From Rothia mucilaginosa ATCC 25296 (GTDB lineage: Bacteria; Actinomycetota; Actinomycetes; Actinomycetales; Micrococcaceae), in NCBI RefSeq assembly GCF_000175615.1, contig NZ_ACVO01000015.1, positions 310,001 through 374,000 of the forward strand: 64,000 nt of DNA, in the 5' to 3' direction. Both the position numbers and the translations under genes were made by a program. The notes under the pieces are model-generated. The model saw only the letters and a list, made by a program, of their open reading frames with translations, ran no database searches and was not told where the DNA came from. Within the stretch, counting starts at the first letter, position 1. Each line of letters begins with the position of its first letter. Of this stretch, positions 30,953 through 39,750 are shown in pieces.

Positions 30953-31286
30953 CGTCGTTGCGGGTCTTGTGTGAAGGGTTGGGGGGAGTGGCGCGTCCCG
31001 TAGGAAGTAAGGTGCGTTCACTCTATGCTGAGAGGTATCCGTGGCTGAGAGGCATCCGTGCGCAGGGTAAAACTGCCCTGGTGGGTGGTGAAAATTGACC
31101 TATATCTGCGGGGACGTGGATTCCACTTTTTAGTATAGGGTTTGAGAAAAATAGTGCTGAGTTCTGTGGGGTGCATTTTCTTTGCACACCGAAGAATGGG
31201 TCGCTGTGGATATGTAGTTAGTCACGTTGAAGATTTTTTCATGTCATAGTGTCTATAAATCGCCTTAAGTACTTTATAACTTAGGG

Positions 31287-31292
31287 TATTCT
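31287..31292 (+). promoter_or_regulatory. -10-like hexamer for leaderless galU
   Basis: TATTCT followed by 6 nt and the ATG. There is no Shine-Dalgarno sequence before galU. Confidence 0.5.
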
Positions 31293-31298
31293 TGTGGC

Positions 31299-32207
31299 AT
31301 GGCTACTGAAATTAAGTCTGTTACTAAGGCAGTTATTCCTGCTGCTGGTCTGGGCACCCGATTCCTGCCCGCAACGAAGGCAACCCCCAAGGAAATGCTC
31401 CCCGTCGTTGATCGCCCCGCGATTCAGTACGTGGTGGAGGAAGCAATCCGTGCCGGTCTGAACGACGTTCTGATGATTACCGGCCGTAACAAGCGCGCTC
31501 TCGAGGATCACTTCGACCGCGTTCCCGTTCTGGAGCAGCAGCTCGCTGAGCAGGGTAAGGACGCCCTACTCGCATCCGTGGTAGCTACCAATGAGATGGG
31601 TGGCGACCTGCACTACGTGCGTCAGGGCGACCCCAAGGGTCTGGGCCACGCTGTTCTGCGCGCAAAGCGCCACGTTGGTGACGAAGCATTCGCTGTTCTG
31701 CTCGGCGATGACCTGATTGATGAGAAGGAAGACCTGCTCGCTCGTATGGTGGAGGTCCAGGAGCGCACCGGCGGTTCTGTCGTTGCTCTGATGGAGGTTC
31801 CCCGCGAGGCTATTTCTGCTTACGGCGCAGCTGCTATTGAGGCTGTTGAGGGCGAAGACGGTTTCGTTAAAATTACCGGTCTGGTTGAGAAGCCTGCGGC
31901 TGATGAGGCTCCCTCGAACTACGCTGTGATCGGCCGTTACGTTCTGAGCCCGAAGGTCTTCGAAGTTCTGGAGAACACCGCTCCGGGCCGCGGCGGCGAG
32001 ATTCAGCTGACCGACGCTCTGCAGACCCTGGCTCAGGGTGAGGGCGAAGGCGAAGGTGTCTACGGTGTGGTCTTCTCCGGCCGCCGTTTCGACACCGGTG
32101 ACAAGCTGTCCTACCTGAAGGCAAACGTTATTCTTGCTGCTGAGCGCCCCGAGTTCGGTGACGACCTGCGCGCATGGCTGAAGGACTTTGTCGCAGAGAA
32201 CTGCTAA
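31299..32207 (+). CDS. galU: UTP-glucose-1-phosphate uridylyltransferase
   Basis: Makes UDP-glucose for cell-envelope glycans and glycogen/trehalose metabolism. The 302 aa product has the nucleotide-binding signature PAAGLGTRFLPATKATPKEM, GDDLIDEK, VEKP and the C-terminal GRRFDTGDKLSYLKA block. The gene is probably leaderless (TATTCT 6 nt upstream). Followed by a terminator. Confidence 0.96.
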   Translation: MATEIKSVTKAVIPAAGLGTRFLPATKATPKEMLPVVDRPAIQYVVEEAIRAGLNDVLMITGRNKRALEDHFDRVPVLEQQLAEQGKDALLASVVATNEMGGDLHYVRQGDPKGLGHAVLRAKRHVGDEAFAVLLGDDLIDEKEDLLARMVEVQERTGGSVVALMEVPREAISAYGAAAIEAVEGEDGFVKITGLVEKPAADEAPSNYAVIGRYVLSPKVFEVLENTAPGRGGEIQLTDALQTLAQGEGEGEGVYGVVFSGRRFDTGDKLSYLKANVILAAERPEFGDDLRAWLKDFVAENC

Positions 32208-32260
32208 TTACTCTGCATCCGCTCTCTAAAGAGGGCAACCGATAAATACCAACCACGCTG

Positions 32261-32317
32261 AGGAAGGCGTTCTTTCCGGTGGGGCGTTTTAGCCCCAAGG
32301 GAGGGCGCCTTCCTTTG
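32261..32317 (+). terminator. Terminator after galU
   Basis: AGGAAGGCG pairs with CGCCTTCCT; an inner GGGGC/GCCCC hairpin sits inside the loop. TTTG follows. Confidence 0.65.
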
Positions 32318-32528
32318 CGTCGTATGTGTCTATTATGTGCTTGGAATGCTACTGGGTGAGGGCCCAGGGTGTGCCTTGTGCAGGGACGCGACGACGTTGT
32401 AGTGTGCATATTCCGTCTGGGGTATATGTGCATATCCAGCCCGATTCTTGCCGCTTATGGAAAGCATTGGGAATATAAGGGTATGATTAAAGTCTAGGGA
32501 TAAAGGGACGATAGAGGGCGACCTGAAT

Positions 32529-34139
32529 ATGACGCTTTTGAACACCTCCGGCGTGTTGGTAATTCTGACCGTGATTTTGCTGCTGTGGTTTGTGCCCAGG
32601 AGCCTGCGTCGCGCGCCCGCTGGCCCTGTCATGGAGCCTGAACGTCCCCTGATTAGTGCCGAGCGTACAGCAGAGGATATTCTCGCCTCCGCGGGTGTGC
32701 TGCTGAACGAGTCGGAGGCGTACCAGTCCTCCGATCATGCGGTGGCGCCGGGCACCTCCCTGCCCTCTTCTGCTCTTCCGCAGGCTTCTTCTCGTTCCTC
32801 TCACGCCGTAGAGGATGCTGTTCAGTCTGCCCCGGATACGGCTTCTATTTCGCAGATTCGCGAATCTTCCCCGACTGCCCCCTACACCGATGAGATTCCG
32901 GTGGTGGAGGAGGCAAAGTCCTCGCCGCTGTCCTACTTTGATACTTCGAGCCCGAGCGGTATTGCCCTGCTGGTTGCAGCTGGTCTGGGTGTTCTTGCCC
33001 TGGTTACCGGTCTTCTGGCGCTCTTTGATGTGCTGGCGTGGGGTTGGGCTGTTCTCTTCCTGATTCTTGCCGGTGGTGCATGGGCTGTGAGCCGTTTTGG
33101 TCTGCTGGAGTCTGTTGCTAACCAGGTCAAGGCGAGCCGCGATGCACGCCAAGCTAAGGCAGAAGGTGATGAGGATGACGAAGCTGAGGACGAAGCCTAC
33201 GAAGAGTCCGATGAACATGAAGAAGCCGGCGATGACGCTTCTGAGCCTGTAGAGGACTCGGCGGCTGAGGGTGTGGAGCCTGAAGTTGCTGAAGAGCCTG
33301 CGCATCATGCTCGCCCCGCCACCCGTGAGGCTACTACCCGCAAGCCTGTACATGGTGTGAACCGCGAGGCGGCACGTCCGAGCCGCGCGCACATCGTGGT
33401 GGAGTCCTCCGATGAGGCTCCCGAGGCGGCTCCTCGTGCGGAAGCGCCTGCTGCGGCACCTGCTCATTCTTCTCGTGCCGTACCTGCCCGTTCTGCCCGC
33501 GCGGCGGAGGCGCCCGTCGCACACCGTCAGGAGCGTCGCCAGCAGCAGCGTCCGAGCCGTTTCCAGCCGATTCGCCGTGGTAGCGTGCTCTTTGATCAGG
33601 AGAGCGGTTCCGCTACTTCCTCCGGTGCACCGCGTACTGCGGCACAGCCTCAGCGGGTAGCGCAGGCTCCGGTAGTTCCGAGTCGGCCCGCTCAGGCACC
33701 TGCGGTTCCCGCTCAGCCTGCACAGCCCGTTCAGCCTACTCAGGTTCAGCAGGCCCCCGCTCAGGCACCCGCACAGCCGGTAGCGGCTCCCGCACAGCAG
33801 CCAGCTATTCAGTCGGCTCAGCCGGTGGCTCGCCAGGCTCTGCGCGACGGCTCGCCCGTCCGCCAGGCGCCTGTGGCACCTGCTACCCAGGCTCCCGCTC
33901 AGTCGATTCCCGAAGAGATTCCTCTGCCGGACGTCCTGGATGATTCCGAGTTTGATGCTCTGGATATCGCCTCGCTGAACGATTCGGCTCTTTCGACCGG
34001 TGCTACTGCGACCGGTGGTGTTCGTTCGACGAACCGCCACCCCGGTGCTGGCTCCTCCTTTGAGGCGGTGAGCAATACCTGGAATCCGGTTCAGTTGCCC
34101 AAGCCGCTGAGTGCTCTGCACCGTCAGGATAAGAAGTAA
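32529..34139 (+). CDS. Pro/Ala/Gln-rich membrane protein of unknown function
   Basis: A 536 aa protein with one membrane helix at residues ~8-22 and two more at about 142-192, joined by a disordered Ser/Pro-rich loop. After an acidic run (EGDEDDEAEDEA), residues ~200-470 are low complexity with many Ala-Pro-Gln repeats. The C-terminus SFEAVSNTWNPVQLPKPLSALHRQ is the only part that looks conserved; similar WNPVxLPKP tails occur in relatives of this family from memory. A long frame on the other strand exists but has no protein-like features. Downstream of galU; function unknown. Confidence 0.65.
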   Translation: MTLLNTSGVLVILTVILLLWFVPRSLRRAPAGPVMEPERPLISAERTAEDILASAGVLLNESEAYQSSDHAVAPGTSLPSSALPQASSRSSHAVEDAVQSAPDTASISQIRESSPTAPYTDEIPVVEEAKSSPLSYFDTSSPSGIALLVAAGLGVLALVTGLLALFDVLAWGWAVLFLILAGGAWAVSRFGLLESVANQVKASRDARQAKAEGDEDDEAEDEAYEESDEHEEAGDDASEPVEDSAAEGVEPEVAEEPAHHARPATREATTRKPVHGVNREAARPSRAHIVVESSDEAPEAAPRAEAPAAAPAHSSRAVPARSARAAEAPVAHRQERRQQQRPSRFQPIRRGSVLFDQESGSATSSGAPRTAAQPQRVAQAPVVPSRPAQAPAVPAQPAQPVQPTQVQQAPAQAPAQPVAAPAQQPAIQSAQPVARQALRDGSPVRQAPVAPATQAPAQSIPEEIPLPDVLDDSEFDALDIASLNDSALSTGATATGGVRSTNRHPGAGSSFEAVSNTWNPVQLPKPLSALHRQDKK

Positions 34140-34158
34140 GCTTTAGCTTTCACTATGT

Positions 34159-34196
34159 GCAAAACCCCCGACAGTTTACGCTGTCGGGGGTTTTGC
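34159..34196 (+). terminator. Terminator of the 32529-34139 gene
   Basis: GCAAAACCCCCGACAG pairs with CTGTCGGGGGTTTTGC around TTTACG: a perfect 16 bp stem containing its own T-run. Confidence 0.9.
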
Positions 34197-34244
34197 TTTC
34201 CCTAGTGGTGCTGGGGTGGTCTGGTGGTACTGGGGTGGTTAAAA

Positions 34245-34278
34245 AGAAAAGGAACCCCGTCCATGGGGTTCCTTTTCT
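34245..34278 (-). terminator. Second hairpin, minus-strand terminator shape
   Basis: AGAAAAGGAACCCC pairs exactly with GGGGTTCCTTTTCT around GTCCAT. The A-run before it becomes a U-run on the minus strand, so it is best suited to stop antisense transcription. Confidence 0.6.
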
Positions 34279-34569
34279 AGCATCACACACAGGAAGAAAG
34301 TCTTCTAGACCGATTAGGAAGGCCTTCCCACAAGGCCTGCCCTATTCGGTAATAAAAATATATCCTAATTCCCGTGCGGGTGACAAGCTGAAAATAGCGA
34401 CACCCTGTCAATAAACTAAGGTTTACCTAAGTGAAATCCGCGCCATTGCAGGCGACAAGGGGCAATAACCCCGACCGAAAAAAGTTTAAAAATTTTTTTC
34501 TGCCACCTCTATATGTCGAATAAGAAGCCTCAAAGAACCTTCAATCAGGTCAATATCGCCCACTCATGA

Positions 34570-34575
34570 GAGAAT
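34570..34575 (+). promoter_or_regulatory. -10-like hexamer for leaderless DedA-like gene
   Basis: GAGAAT with an upstream TGA (extended -10), 6 nt before the GTG start. Confidence 0.4.
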
Positions 34576-34581
34576 AGCCGG

Positions 34582-35082
34582 GTGAAAGATTGGTTTGACG
34601 CACTCCCGATTGAGGTTGCCCTAGCTTTCATGTGGGTGGTTGGCATCGTCCGCACCAGCATCGTGTACGCTCTTGGCGCGCTCGCTGCTGAAGGCGGCGC
34701 CCGCCTCGACCGCATCCGCAAAGCAATGGACAGCCCTCTCTATCGCAAAGCACGCACCTTCATCAACCGATGGGGCGTTATTGCTGTGCCCCTCTGCTTT
34801 CTCACCGTGGGTCTGCAAACCGCGGTCATCATCACGACTGGCTTCACGAAAATGCCTCTGCGCCGATGGGTTCCCGCGATGCTGGTTGGAACCTTCATGT
34901 GGGCGTGCATCTACACCACCATTGGCTTCGCAATTCTTGCGGCCCTCGGCCTGGAGCCGTGGATGTTCCCGCTCGCCCTTGCCCTCGTTATTACGGTGCT
35001 GGTCATTGTGACTCAGCTGCGCGAACGCCGCATTAATCGCGAAACCGTTGAGAACACAGCGGATAACATCGCCGAGAACTAG
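34582..35082 (+). CDS. Small DedA/VTT-like membrane protein
   Basis: A 166 aa integral membrane protein. FINRWGVIAVPLCFLTVGLQTAVIITTGFTKMPLRRW resembles the core of the VTT (DedA/SNARE-associated) domain: an amphipathic re-entrant loop with Arg residues, then a Trp-rich helix. Shorter than typical DedA (~200 aa). About four hydrophobic segments. DedA proteins flip or carry lipid carriers; the function here is only inferred. The GTG start appears leaderless. Confidence 0.6.
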   Translation: MKDWFDALPIEVALAFMWVVGIVRTSIVYALGALAAEGGARLDRIRKAMDSPLYRKARTFINRWGVIAVPLCFLTVGLQTAVIITTGFTKMPLRRWVPAMLVGTFMWACIYTTIGFAILAALGLEPWMFPLALALVITVLVIVTQLRERRINRETVENTADNIAEN

Positions 35083-35166
35083 TCCTACCTTCAGCGGGGG
35101 ATAGGTGCACTATCTCGCCGGGTTGAGGCCGCTCACCTAGCCTCAATGCCCCCGCCCAAGATGTGC

Positions 35167-35172
35167 TAGCGT
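35167..35172 (+). promoter_or_regulatory. -10-like hexamer for leaderless LysR-ligand-domain gene
   Basis: TGC-TAGCGT (extended -10) 6 nt before ATG 35179. Confidence 0.5.
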
Positions 35173-35178
35173 GGAGGG

Positions 35179-36381
35179 ATGAGTTCATCCGCATCCTCCA
35201 CCGCAGGCACCCCCGAAGAGCAGCCCGTCAACGACCCTGCCCTCACCGCAATCGACCCCGAGTTCAGCGCGTCCGAAAATGCTACCGACCAGGTAGAAAC
35301 CGAAGCGCCCGCCGAGGCTCCCACCCGCGTGTACCTGCATCCTGAGCAGCTGGCAATGATCCAGACTCCGGAGGCTCTGCCCGTCCCCGTGCTGCAGCGC
35401 TCCGTGCTGCGTGTTAGCTACGTGCCGGCGATTATGCCCGGTAAGTGGTTCAACCGCTGGCATGAGCGTTTCGGTGACCGCGTGCAGCTGGCGGAGGTGC
35501 CCGTGCGTGAGGCGCGCGGCCTGGACTCTCTGCGTCAGGACCTGTGCCTGATTGATCCCGCCGATAACCCCGCTGCTGGATCCGCAGAAGAGGGTGCCGC
35601 TGTCTCCGAGACGCCCGTCGAGGTTAGCGCTGAGGCTACCGAGCACGCCCCCATTGAGCGTAAGGACGTACCCGAGAACCCCTTCGCGCACATGAGCATT
35701 GTGCGCCCCGACCGTGAACCGGCAAGCACCGACGGCGAGAAGTACCATAGCATCCGCCTCTACGAGGAGCTGCCCGTGGTCATTCTGCCGGTGGACCATG
35801 TGCTCACCGTGCTTGATGAGGTGCCCGTGGAGGAGCTTGCCGAAGAGTTCCTGCTGCAGCCCGCCTCCGATATTCCCGCCTATGAGGAAGTCTCCCGCGC
35901 ATGGCGTGAGAGCGCCGGTCGTATTGTGCCTGAAGGTCTGACCGATAAGGAAACCATCGAGCTGGTTGCCGCCGGTGTGGGCCTGTACATTGTGCCCATG
36001 TCCATTGCGCGTTTCTACCACCGCAAGGACCTCACCTACCGCCCCGTTGTGGGCCTGGACCTCTACCCGGTGCACCTGGTGTGGCCGCGTGCCCCCAAGG
36101 GCGAGCCGCGCAGCGAAGAGCTCGAAGCGCTCCTGCAGGACTTCATCGGTATTGTGCGTGGCCGCACCGCAACTAGCGAGCGCGGTAGCGAAACCCGACA
36201 GGCACGCGCCGAACGTATCGCCGCTGAAAAGGCAAAGGAAAAAGCGAAGGCACGAGCCGCCAATGCCCGCCGCGAAGCACGCGATAAAAAGCGTGCCAAC
36301 GCCAAGAAAAACGGCAACGCGCGCCAGCACGCTCGACAGTCCGCCAAAGCCGCCAGCGCACGCCGCGGCAAGAAACGCTAA
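35179..36381 (+). CDS. LysR-type substrate-binding domain protein without HTH, Lys/Arg-rich tail
   Basis: A 400 aa protein. Residues ~75-320 match the LysR effector-binding (PBP2) fold: VLRVSYVPAIMPGKWFNRWHERFGD at the start, ELPVVILPVDHVL and VAAGVGLYIVPMSIARFYH later. There is no winged-helix DNA-binding domain; instead an acidic disordered N-terminus precedes it. The last ~70 residues are a highly basic Ala/Lys/Arg-rich helix that could bind nucleic acid. An acidic insertion (about residues 130-165) interrupts the domain. I know this type from actinobacterial genomes, but not its function. Starts leaderless. Confidence 0.75.
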   Translation: MSSSASSTAGTPEEQPVNDPALTAIDPEFSASENATDQVETEAPAEAPTRVYLHPEQLAMIQTPEALPVPVLQRSVLRVSYVPAIMPGKWFNRWHERFGDRVQLAEVPVREARGLDSLRQDLCLIDPADNPAAGSAEEGAAVSETPVEVSAEATEHAPIERKDVPENPFAHMSIVRPDREPASTDGEKYHSIRLYEELPVVILPVDHVLTVLDEVPVEELAEEFLLQPASDIPAYEEVSRAWRESAGRIVPEGLTDKETIELVAAGVGLYIVPMSIARFYHRKDLTYRPVVGLDLYPVHLVWPRAPKGEPRSEELEALLQDFIGIVRGRTATSERGSETRQARAERIAAEKAKEKAKARAANARREARDKKRANAKKNGNARQHARQSAKAASARRGKKR

Positions 36382-36395
36382 CGAACGATAGACGG

Positions 36396-36401
36396 TAAAA
36401 T
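36396..36401 (+). promoter_or_regulatory. -10-like hexamer for leaderless Nudix gene
   Basis: TAAAAT 6 nt before ATG 36408; no Shine-Dalgarno in CAAACC. Confidence 0.5.
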
Positions 36402-36407
36402 CAAACC

Positions 36408-36917
36408 ATGGCATTAGCAATGGAAACCCGACCCGCAGCCTACGCAGTGATCATTGAGCAGGGCAAGCTGCTCATGACCCGTTGGGTGCCCGAAGACCGC
36501 GCGCTCAGCCCCCTCTGGTCCCTGCCCGGCGGCGGCATGGAACCCGGCGAACAGGCCGACGAAACCGCGCTGCGAGAGACCCTCGAAGAGACCGGCTACA
36601 GCGTCGCCATTGAAGACATTCTGGGCGTGCACGCCGGACACTTCCCCGTGCGCTCCACCCAGAAAGACCCGCAAGCGCTACCCTTCTGCGCCCTGCGGGT
36701 GGTTTTCCGTGCCCACATTGTCACCGGCGAACTGCGCCACGAAATCAACGGCTCCTCCGACACGGCACGCTGGGTACCCATCGCTGAGCTGGACACCATC
36801 CGCTACGGCACCCTCATCGACGAGGTCGCCTCCATGATGGGCTACTCGAACGCCGCCAGCTGGGCACGCGAATACCGCGAATTTCTTGCCGACGAGAACG
36901 CACGGAAGCTTCCCTAA
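36408..36917 (+). CDS. Nudix hydrolase
   Basis: Nudix-fold pyrophosphohydrolase, 169 aa. The Nudix box is complete: GGGMEPGEQADETALRETLEETGY near residues 42-65, with the REx2EE catalytic helix. Substrate unknown (nucleotide-type NDP-X). The stop overlaps the ATG of the next gene by one base, so the two are coupled, but no functional link is obvious. Confidence 0.9.
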   Translation: MALAMETRPAAYAVIIEQGKLLMTRWVPEDRALSPLWSLPGGGMEPGEQADETALRETLEETGYSVAIEDILGVHAGHFPVRSTQKDPQALPFCALRVVFRAHIVTGELRHEINGSSDTARWVPIAELDTIRYGTLIDEVASMMGYSNAASWAREYREFLADENARKLP

Positions 36918-38101
36918 TGAACCGACTAACCCTCACCCGCCGTGCGGCGCTCACCTCCCTGGCGCTCATGCCGCTGCTTGCCGCTTGCGGGAATAATGAC
37001 GCAACCCCGCAGGTGGACCCTTCCGCCTCCAGCTACGGTACCCTGCGTATCGGCTACGGCGCCCTGCGTGAGATGCGCGCCGTAGCGCACGTGTACGCAC
37101 GCGCCCTGCGACAGGTCGGCTACACCGTCGAACTTGTTGACACCGATAACAGCCGCGCCGCCGCCCTGCGCGGGCTCATGGTTCCTTCGGCTAATTCCGC
37201 CACCCCTACCGCTACTCTGCCCGACGACGAGGCAACCGGTAGCACCACTGCCGCGGCCCTTGAATCGTTGGACCTGGTCATCGACTACAGTGGAGACCTG
37301 CTGCTCTACCTGACCGACGACGGCAAAATCAGCCCTGCCGCCGCCCAGAACGAACGTATTGCCGCCTCCGTGAGTGCCTCCGCTCAAGCCGCAGGCGTGA
37401 CCCTGCCCCCGGCAGCTACCCCCACCGCGGAGGAGAGCACCGCCTCCGCGCATGCTACGGACGCAACCGCAAGCCCCACCGCAAGCTCCACCCGCTCCGC
37501 AGACCCCATCAACCTGCGCGCCATGAGCACCACCGACATGACCAACGCCATCTCGCGCATCCTGCCCGAAGAGCTCATGCTCCTCAACGGCGCCCACGCC
37601 ACCAACAAGGATGTACTGGTCACCACCCGCGCCGTGAGTGCCCGCCACAAGCTCAACTCCCTCGCGAACCTGCGTGAGGTGCAGTCTTCCCTGGCGTTCT
37701 CCATTCCGACCGGGTACTCCAGCGGCACCTACGGCGTGGATTCTTTGCGTAGCCTCTACCGTTACCGTGTGCACGACCCGAAGATTCAAGACGACCCCGC
37801 CGAGCGCGTCAACGCCCTCACCGCAGACACCGTGCAGGTGACCCTGCTGCACAGCAGCGACTCCGCGATTGAAGAGAATCGCCTGGTCACCCTGGAAGAC
37901 CCCTCGACGGCGCTTTTGCAGCAGCAACTGGTGCCCATTATTCGCCGTACCCTGCCAGATAGCGCCCGGACGGCAATTAACCGCGTATCATCTACATTAG
38001 ACACGGGTAACCTCTCGTTCCTGCTGCGTCTGACTAGCGGTTCCAACCCCATCGCAGATGACGACGCAGCACAATTCATTTTGGATCACCCTAGAAAGTA
38101 A
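36917..38101 (+). CDS. Lipoprotein, OpuAC-like osmoprotectant substrate-binding protein
   Basis: A 394 aa predicted lipoprotein. N-terminal RR and hydrophobic signal peptide end in the lipobox LLAAC with Cys24; RRAALTSLA may be Tat-compatible. The mature part starts with TLRIGYGALREMRAVAHVYARALRQVGYTVEL, typical of the glycine betaine/choline-binding OpuAC fold. A Ser/Thr/Ala-rich linker interrupts the middle (residues ~160-200). No ABC permease or ATPase lies next to it, so it is an orphan binding protein here. Confidence 0.7.
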   Translation: MNRLTLTRRAALTSLALMPLLAACGNNDATPQVDPSASSYGTLRIGYGALREMRAVAHVYARALRQVGYTVELVDTDNSRAAALRGLMVPSANSATPTATLPDDEATGSTTAAALESLDLVIDYSGDLLLYLTDDGKISPAAAQNERIAASVSASAQAAGVTLPPAATPTAEESTASAHATDATASPTASSTRSADPINLRAMSTTDMTNAISRILPEELMLLNGAHATNKDVLVTTRAVSARHKLNSLANLREVQSSLAFSIPTGYSSGTYGVDSLRSLYRYRVHDPKIQDDPAERVNALTADTVQVTLLHSSDSAIEENRLVTLEDPSTALLQQQLVPIIRRTLPDSARTAINRVSSTLDTGNLSFLLRLTSGSNPIADDDAAQFILDHPRK

Positions 38102-38107
38102 ATCATC

Positions 38108-39331
38108 ATGACGAAGTACCGTCAGTCCTCAAAGTTGAGCAACGTCCTGTACGACATCCGCGGCCCCATTCTGGATGAAGCCAATCGCATGGAAGCGATG
38201 GGCCACCGCATCCTCAAGCTGAACATTGGTAACCCCGCGCCCTTCGGCTTTGAGGCGCCGGATGCCATCATGATGGATATCATTCGTCACCTGCCCGAAA
38301 CTCAGGGCTACTCTGACTCCCGCGGCCTCTACTCGGCACGTACCGCCATTGTGCACCACTACCAGAACCGCGGCATCATGAACCTCGACACCGAATCTAT
38401 CTACTTGGGTAACGGTGTATCTGAGCTGATCCCGATGACCCTGCAAGCACTGTGCGAGACCGGCGACGAAATCCTGGTCCCCATGCCCGACTACCCGCTG
38501 TGGACCGCAGCCACCGCGCTGGTCGGCGGCAAGCCCGTGCACTACCTCTGCGATGAGGAAAACAACTGGTACCCGGACATCGAAGACATTAAGTCGAAGA
38601 TTACCGAGCGTACCAAGGGAATCGTGGTTATTAACCCGAACAACCCCACCGGTGCCGTCTACCCGCGTTCCGTGCTTAAGCAGATTGTGGATGTGGCACG
38701 CGAGCACGGTCTGGTCGTGTTCTCTGATGAGATTTACGAAAAGATTACCTACGATGGCGCAGAGGCCATCAACATGGCGACCCTCACCGGCGACGACGTG
38801 CTCTGCCTGACCTTCTCCGGCCTGTCCAAGGCATACCGCGTCTGCGGTTACCGTGCGGGTTGGGTCGCTATCACCGGCCCGAAGAAGGACGCTTCCAGCT
38901 ACCTGGAAGGCATTCACCTGCTCGCCTCCATGCGCCTGTGCGCCAACGTTCCGGCACAGCACGCAATCCAGACCGCGCTCGGCGGCTACCAGTCCATTAA
39001 TGAGCTGATTGTTCCCGGCGGCCGCCTGTACGAGCAGCGCACCCTGGCGCACAAGATGCTCAACGAGATTGACGGTATCAGCTGCACCAGCGCGGACGGT
39101 GCGCTCTACCTGTTCCCGAAGATTGATGTTGAGCGCTTCGACATTACCGACGACGAGCAGTTCGCCCTGGATCTGCTGAAGAGCCAGAAGATTCTCTTCA
39201 GCCACGGCCGCGCGTTCAACTGGAAGGACCCGGACCACTTCCGCCTGGTGTTCCTGCCCGATACGCAGACCCTCACCAGCGCCCTGGAGCGCCTGGGTAA
39301 CTTCATGGCTGACTACAAGCAGAAGCACTAG
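38108..39331 (+). CDS. alaA: Alanine-type pyridoxal-phosphate aminotransferase (AlaA-like)
   Basis: Class I aminotransferase, 407 aa, cytoplasmic, probably glutamate-pyruvate transaminase. KLNIGNPAPFGFEAP, GNGVSELI, NPNNPTGAVY and the PLP-Lys motif FSGLSKAYRVCGYR (Lys241) are present. The close match to E. coli AlaA and the actinobacterial orthologue is from memory. It starts 6 nt after the lipoprotein stop. Followed by a strong terminator. Confidence 0.88.
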   Translation: MTKYRQSSKLSNVLYDIRGPILDEANRMEAMGHRILKLNIGNPAPFGFEAPDAIMMDIIRHLPETQGYSDSRGLYSARTAIVHHYQNRGIMNLDTESIYLGNGVSELIPMTLQALCETGDEILVPMPDYPLWTAATALVGGKPVHYLCDEENNWYPDIEDIKSKITERTKGIVVINPNNPTGAVYPRSVLKQIVDVAREHGLVVFSDEIYEKITYDGAEAINMATLTGDDVLCLTFSGLSKAYRVCGYRAGWVAITGPKKDASSYLEGIHLLASMRLCANVPAQHAIQTALGGYQSINELIVPGGRLYEQRTLAHKMLNEIDGISCTSADGALYLFPKIDVERFDITDDEQFALDLLKSQKILFSHGRAFNWKDPDHFRLVFLPDTQTLTSALERLGNFMADYKQKH

Positions 39332-39360
39332 CCTTCCCGCCTCTGTTACATATAGACAGA

Positions 39361-39407
39361 AATAGCCTGCCCCGCAGTTCTGATGAGCTGCGGGGCAGGC
39401 TATTTTT
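39361..39407. terminator. Bidirectional terminator between alaA-like gene and xseB
   Basis: AATAGCCTGCCCCGCAG pairs with CTGCGGGGCAGGCTATT around a 10 nt loop and is followed by a T-run. It lies between convergent genes. Confidence 0.9.
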
Positions 39408-39452
39408 ATTTGACAGCTGGCGGATGTGCCAGAACGGGTGCTGGAAGCGGCT

Positions 39453-39710
39453 TTAGTTTGCCAGGTTATCCTGACCGGCCTGTGCGCCGCGTGCCGCGTT
39501 CAGGCGCTCCTGCGCGCCCTGCAGCCACGCCTCGCAGCGGGCAGCGAGCGCCTCGCCACGCTCCCACAGGGCGATGGAGGTCTCCAGGTCGCTGGCGCCG
39601 GACTCCAGCTGGCGTACGACCTGCTCCAGTTCGGCACGTGCCTGCTCGTAGCCGAGGGTTTCGACGGGTGCGCCCAGCTCGGCGCTGTTGAAGCTAATAT
39701 TCTCACTCAT
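39453..39710 (-). CDS. xseB: Exodeoxyribonuclease VII small subunit
   Basis: Small coiled-coil subunit, 85 aa. [43 protein letters not shown] is the conserved family core. It binds the XseA long helices to form a single-strand exonuclease. AAAGG precedes the ATG. Only 40 nt downstream of xseA. Confidence 0.95.
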   Translation of the reverse strand: MSENISFNSAELGAPVETLGYEQARAELEQVVRQLESGASDLETSIALWERGEALAARCEAWLQGAQERLNAARGAQAGQDNLAN

Positions 39711-39750
39711 TGAGGAACCTTTCAGGGGTAAAAACTAGGGGTATCGGGGT

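Larger units (their letters stand above)
34140..34581. other. Intergenic region with two hairpins and an AT-rich stretch
   Basis: 442 bp. Begins with two strong hairpins (34159-34196 and 34245-34278), then about 250 bp of AT-rich DNA with A/T runs near 34480. A TAAGG-N4-CCTAA pair near 34420 only partly resembles a DtxR box. No gene seen; the promoter of the DedA-like gene lies at the end. Confidence 0.5.

Noticed and set aside
32487..34121. Long (544-codon) minus-strand frame opposite the Pro/Ala-rich membrane protein gene
   Set aside because: It is a GC-driven shadow rich in Arg, Gly and Ser without any domain. The plus-strand frame has membrane helices, an acidic run and a conserved tail.
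34405..34435. TAAGG-TTTA-CCTAA, resembling a DtxR/IdeR iron box
   Set aside because: The DtxR consensus has a 9 bp centre between these arms and further symmetry; here the centre is 4 bp. The downstream gene has no iron link.
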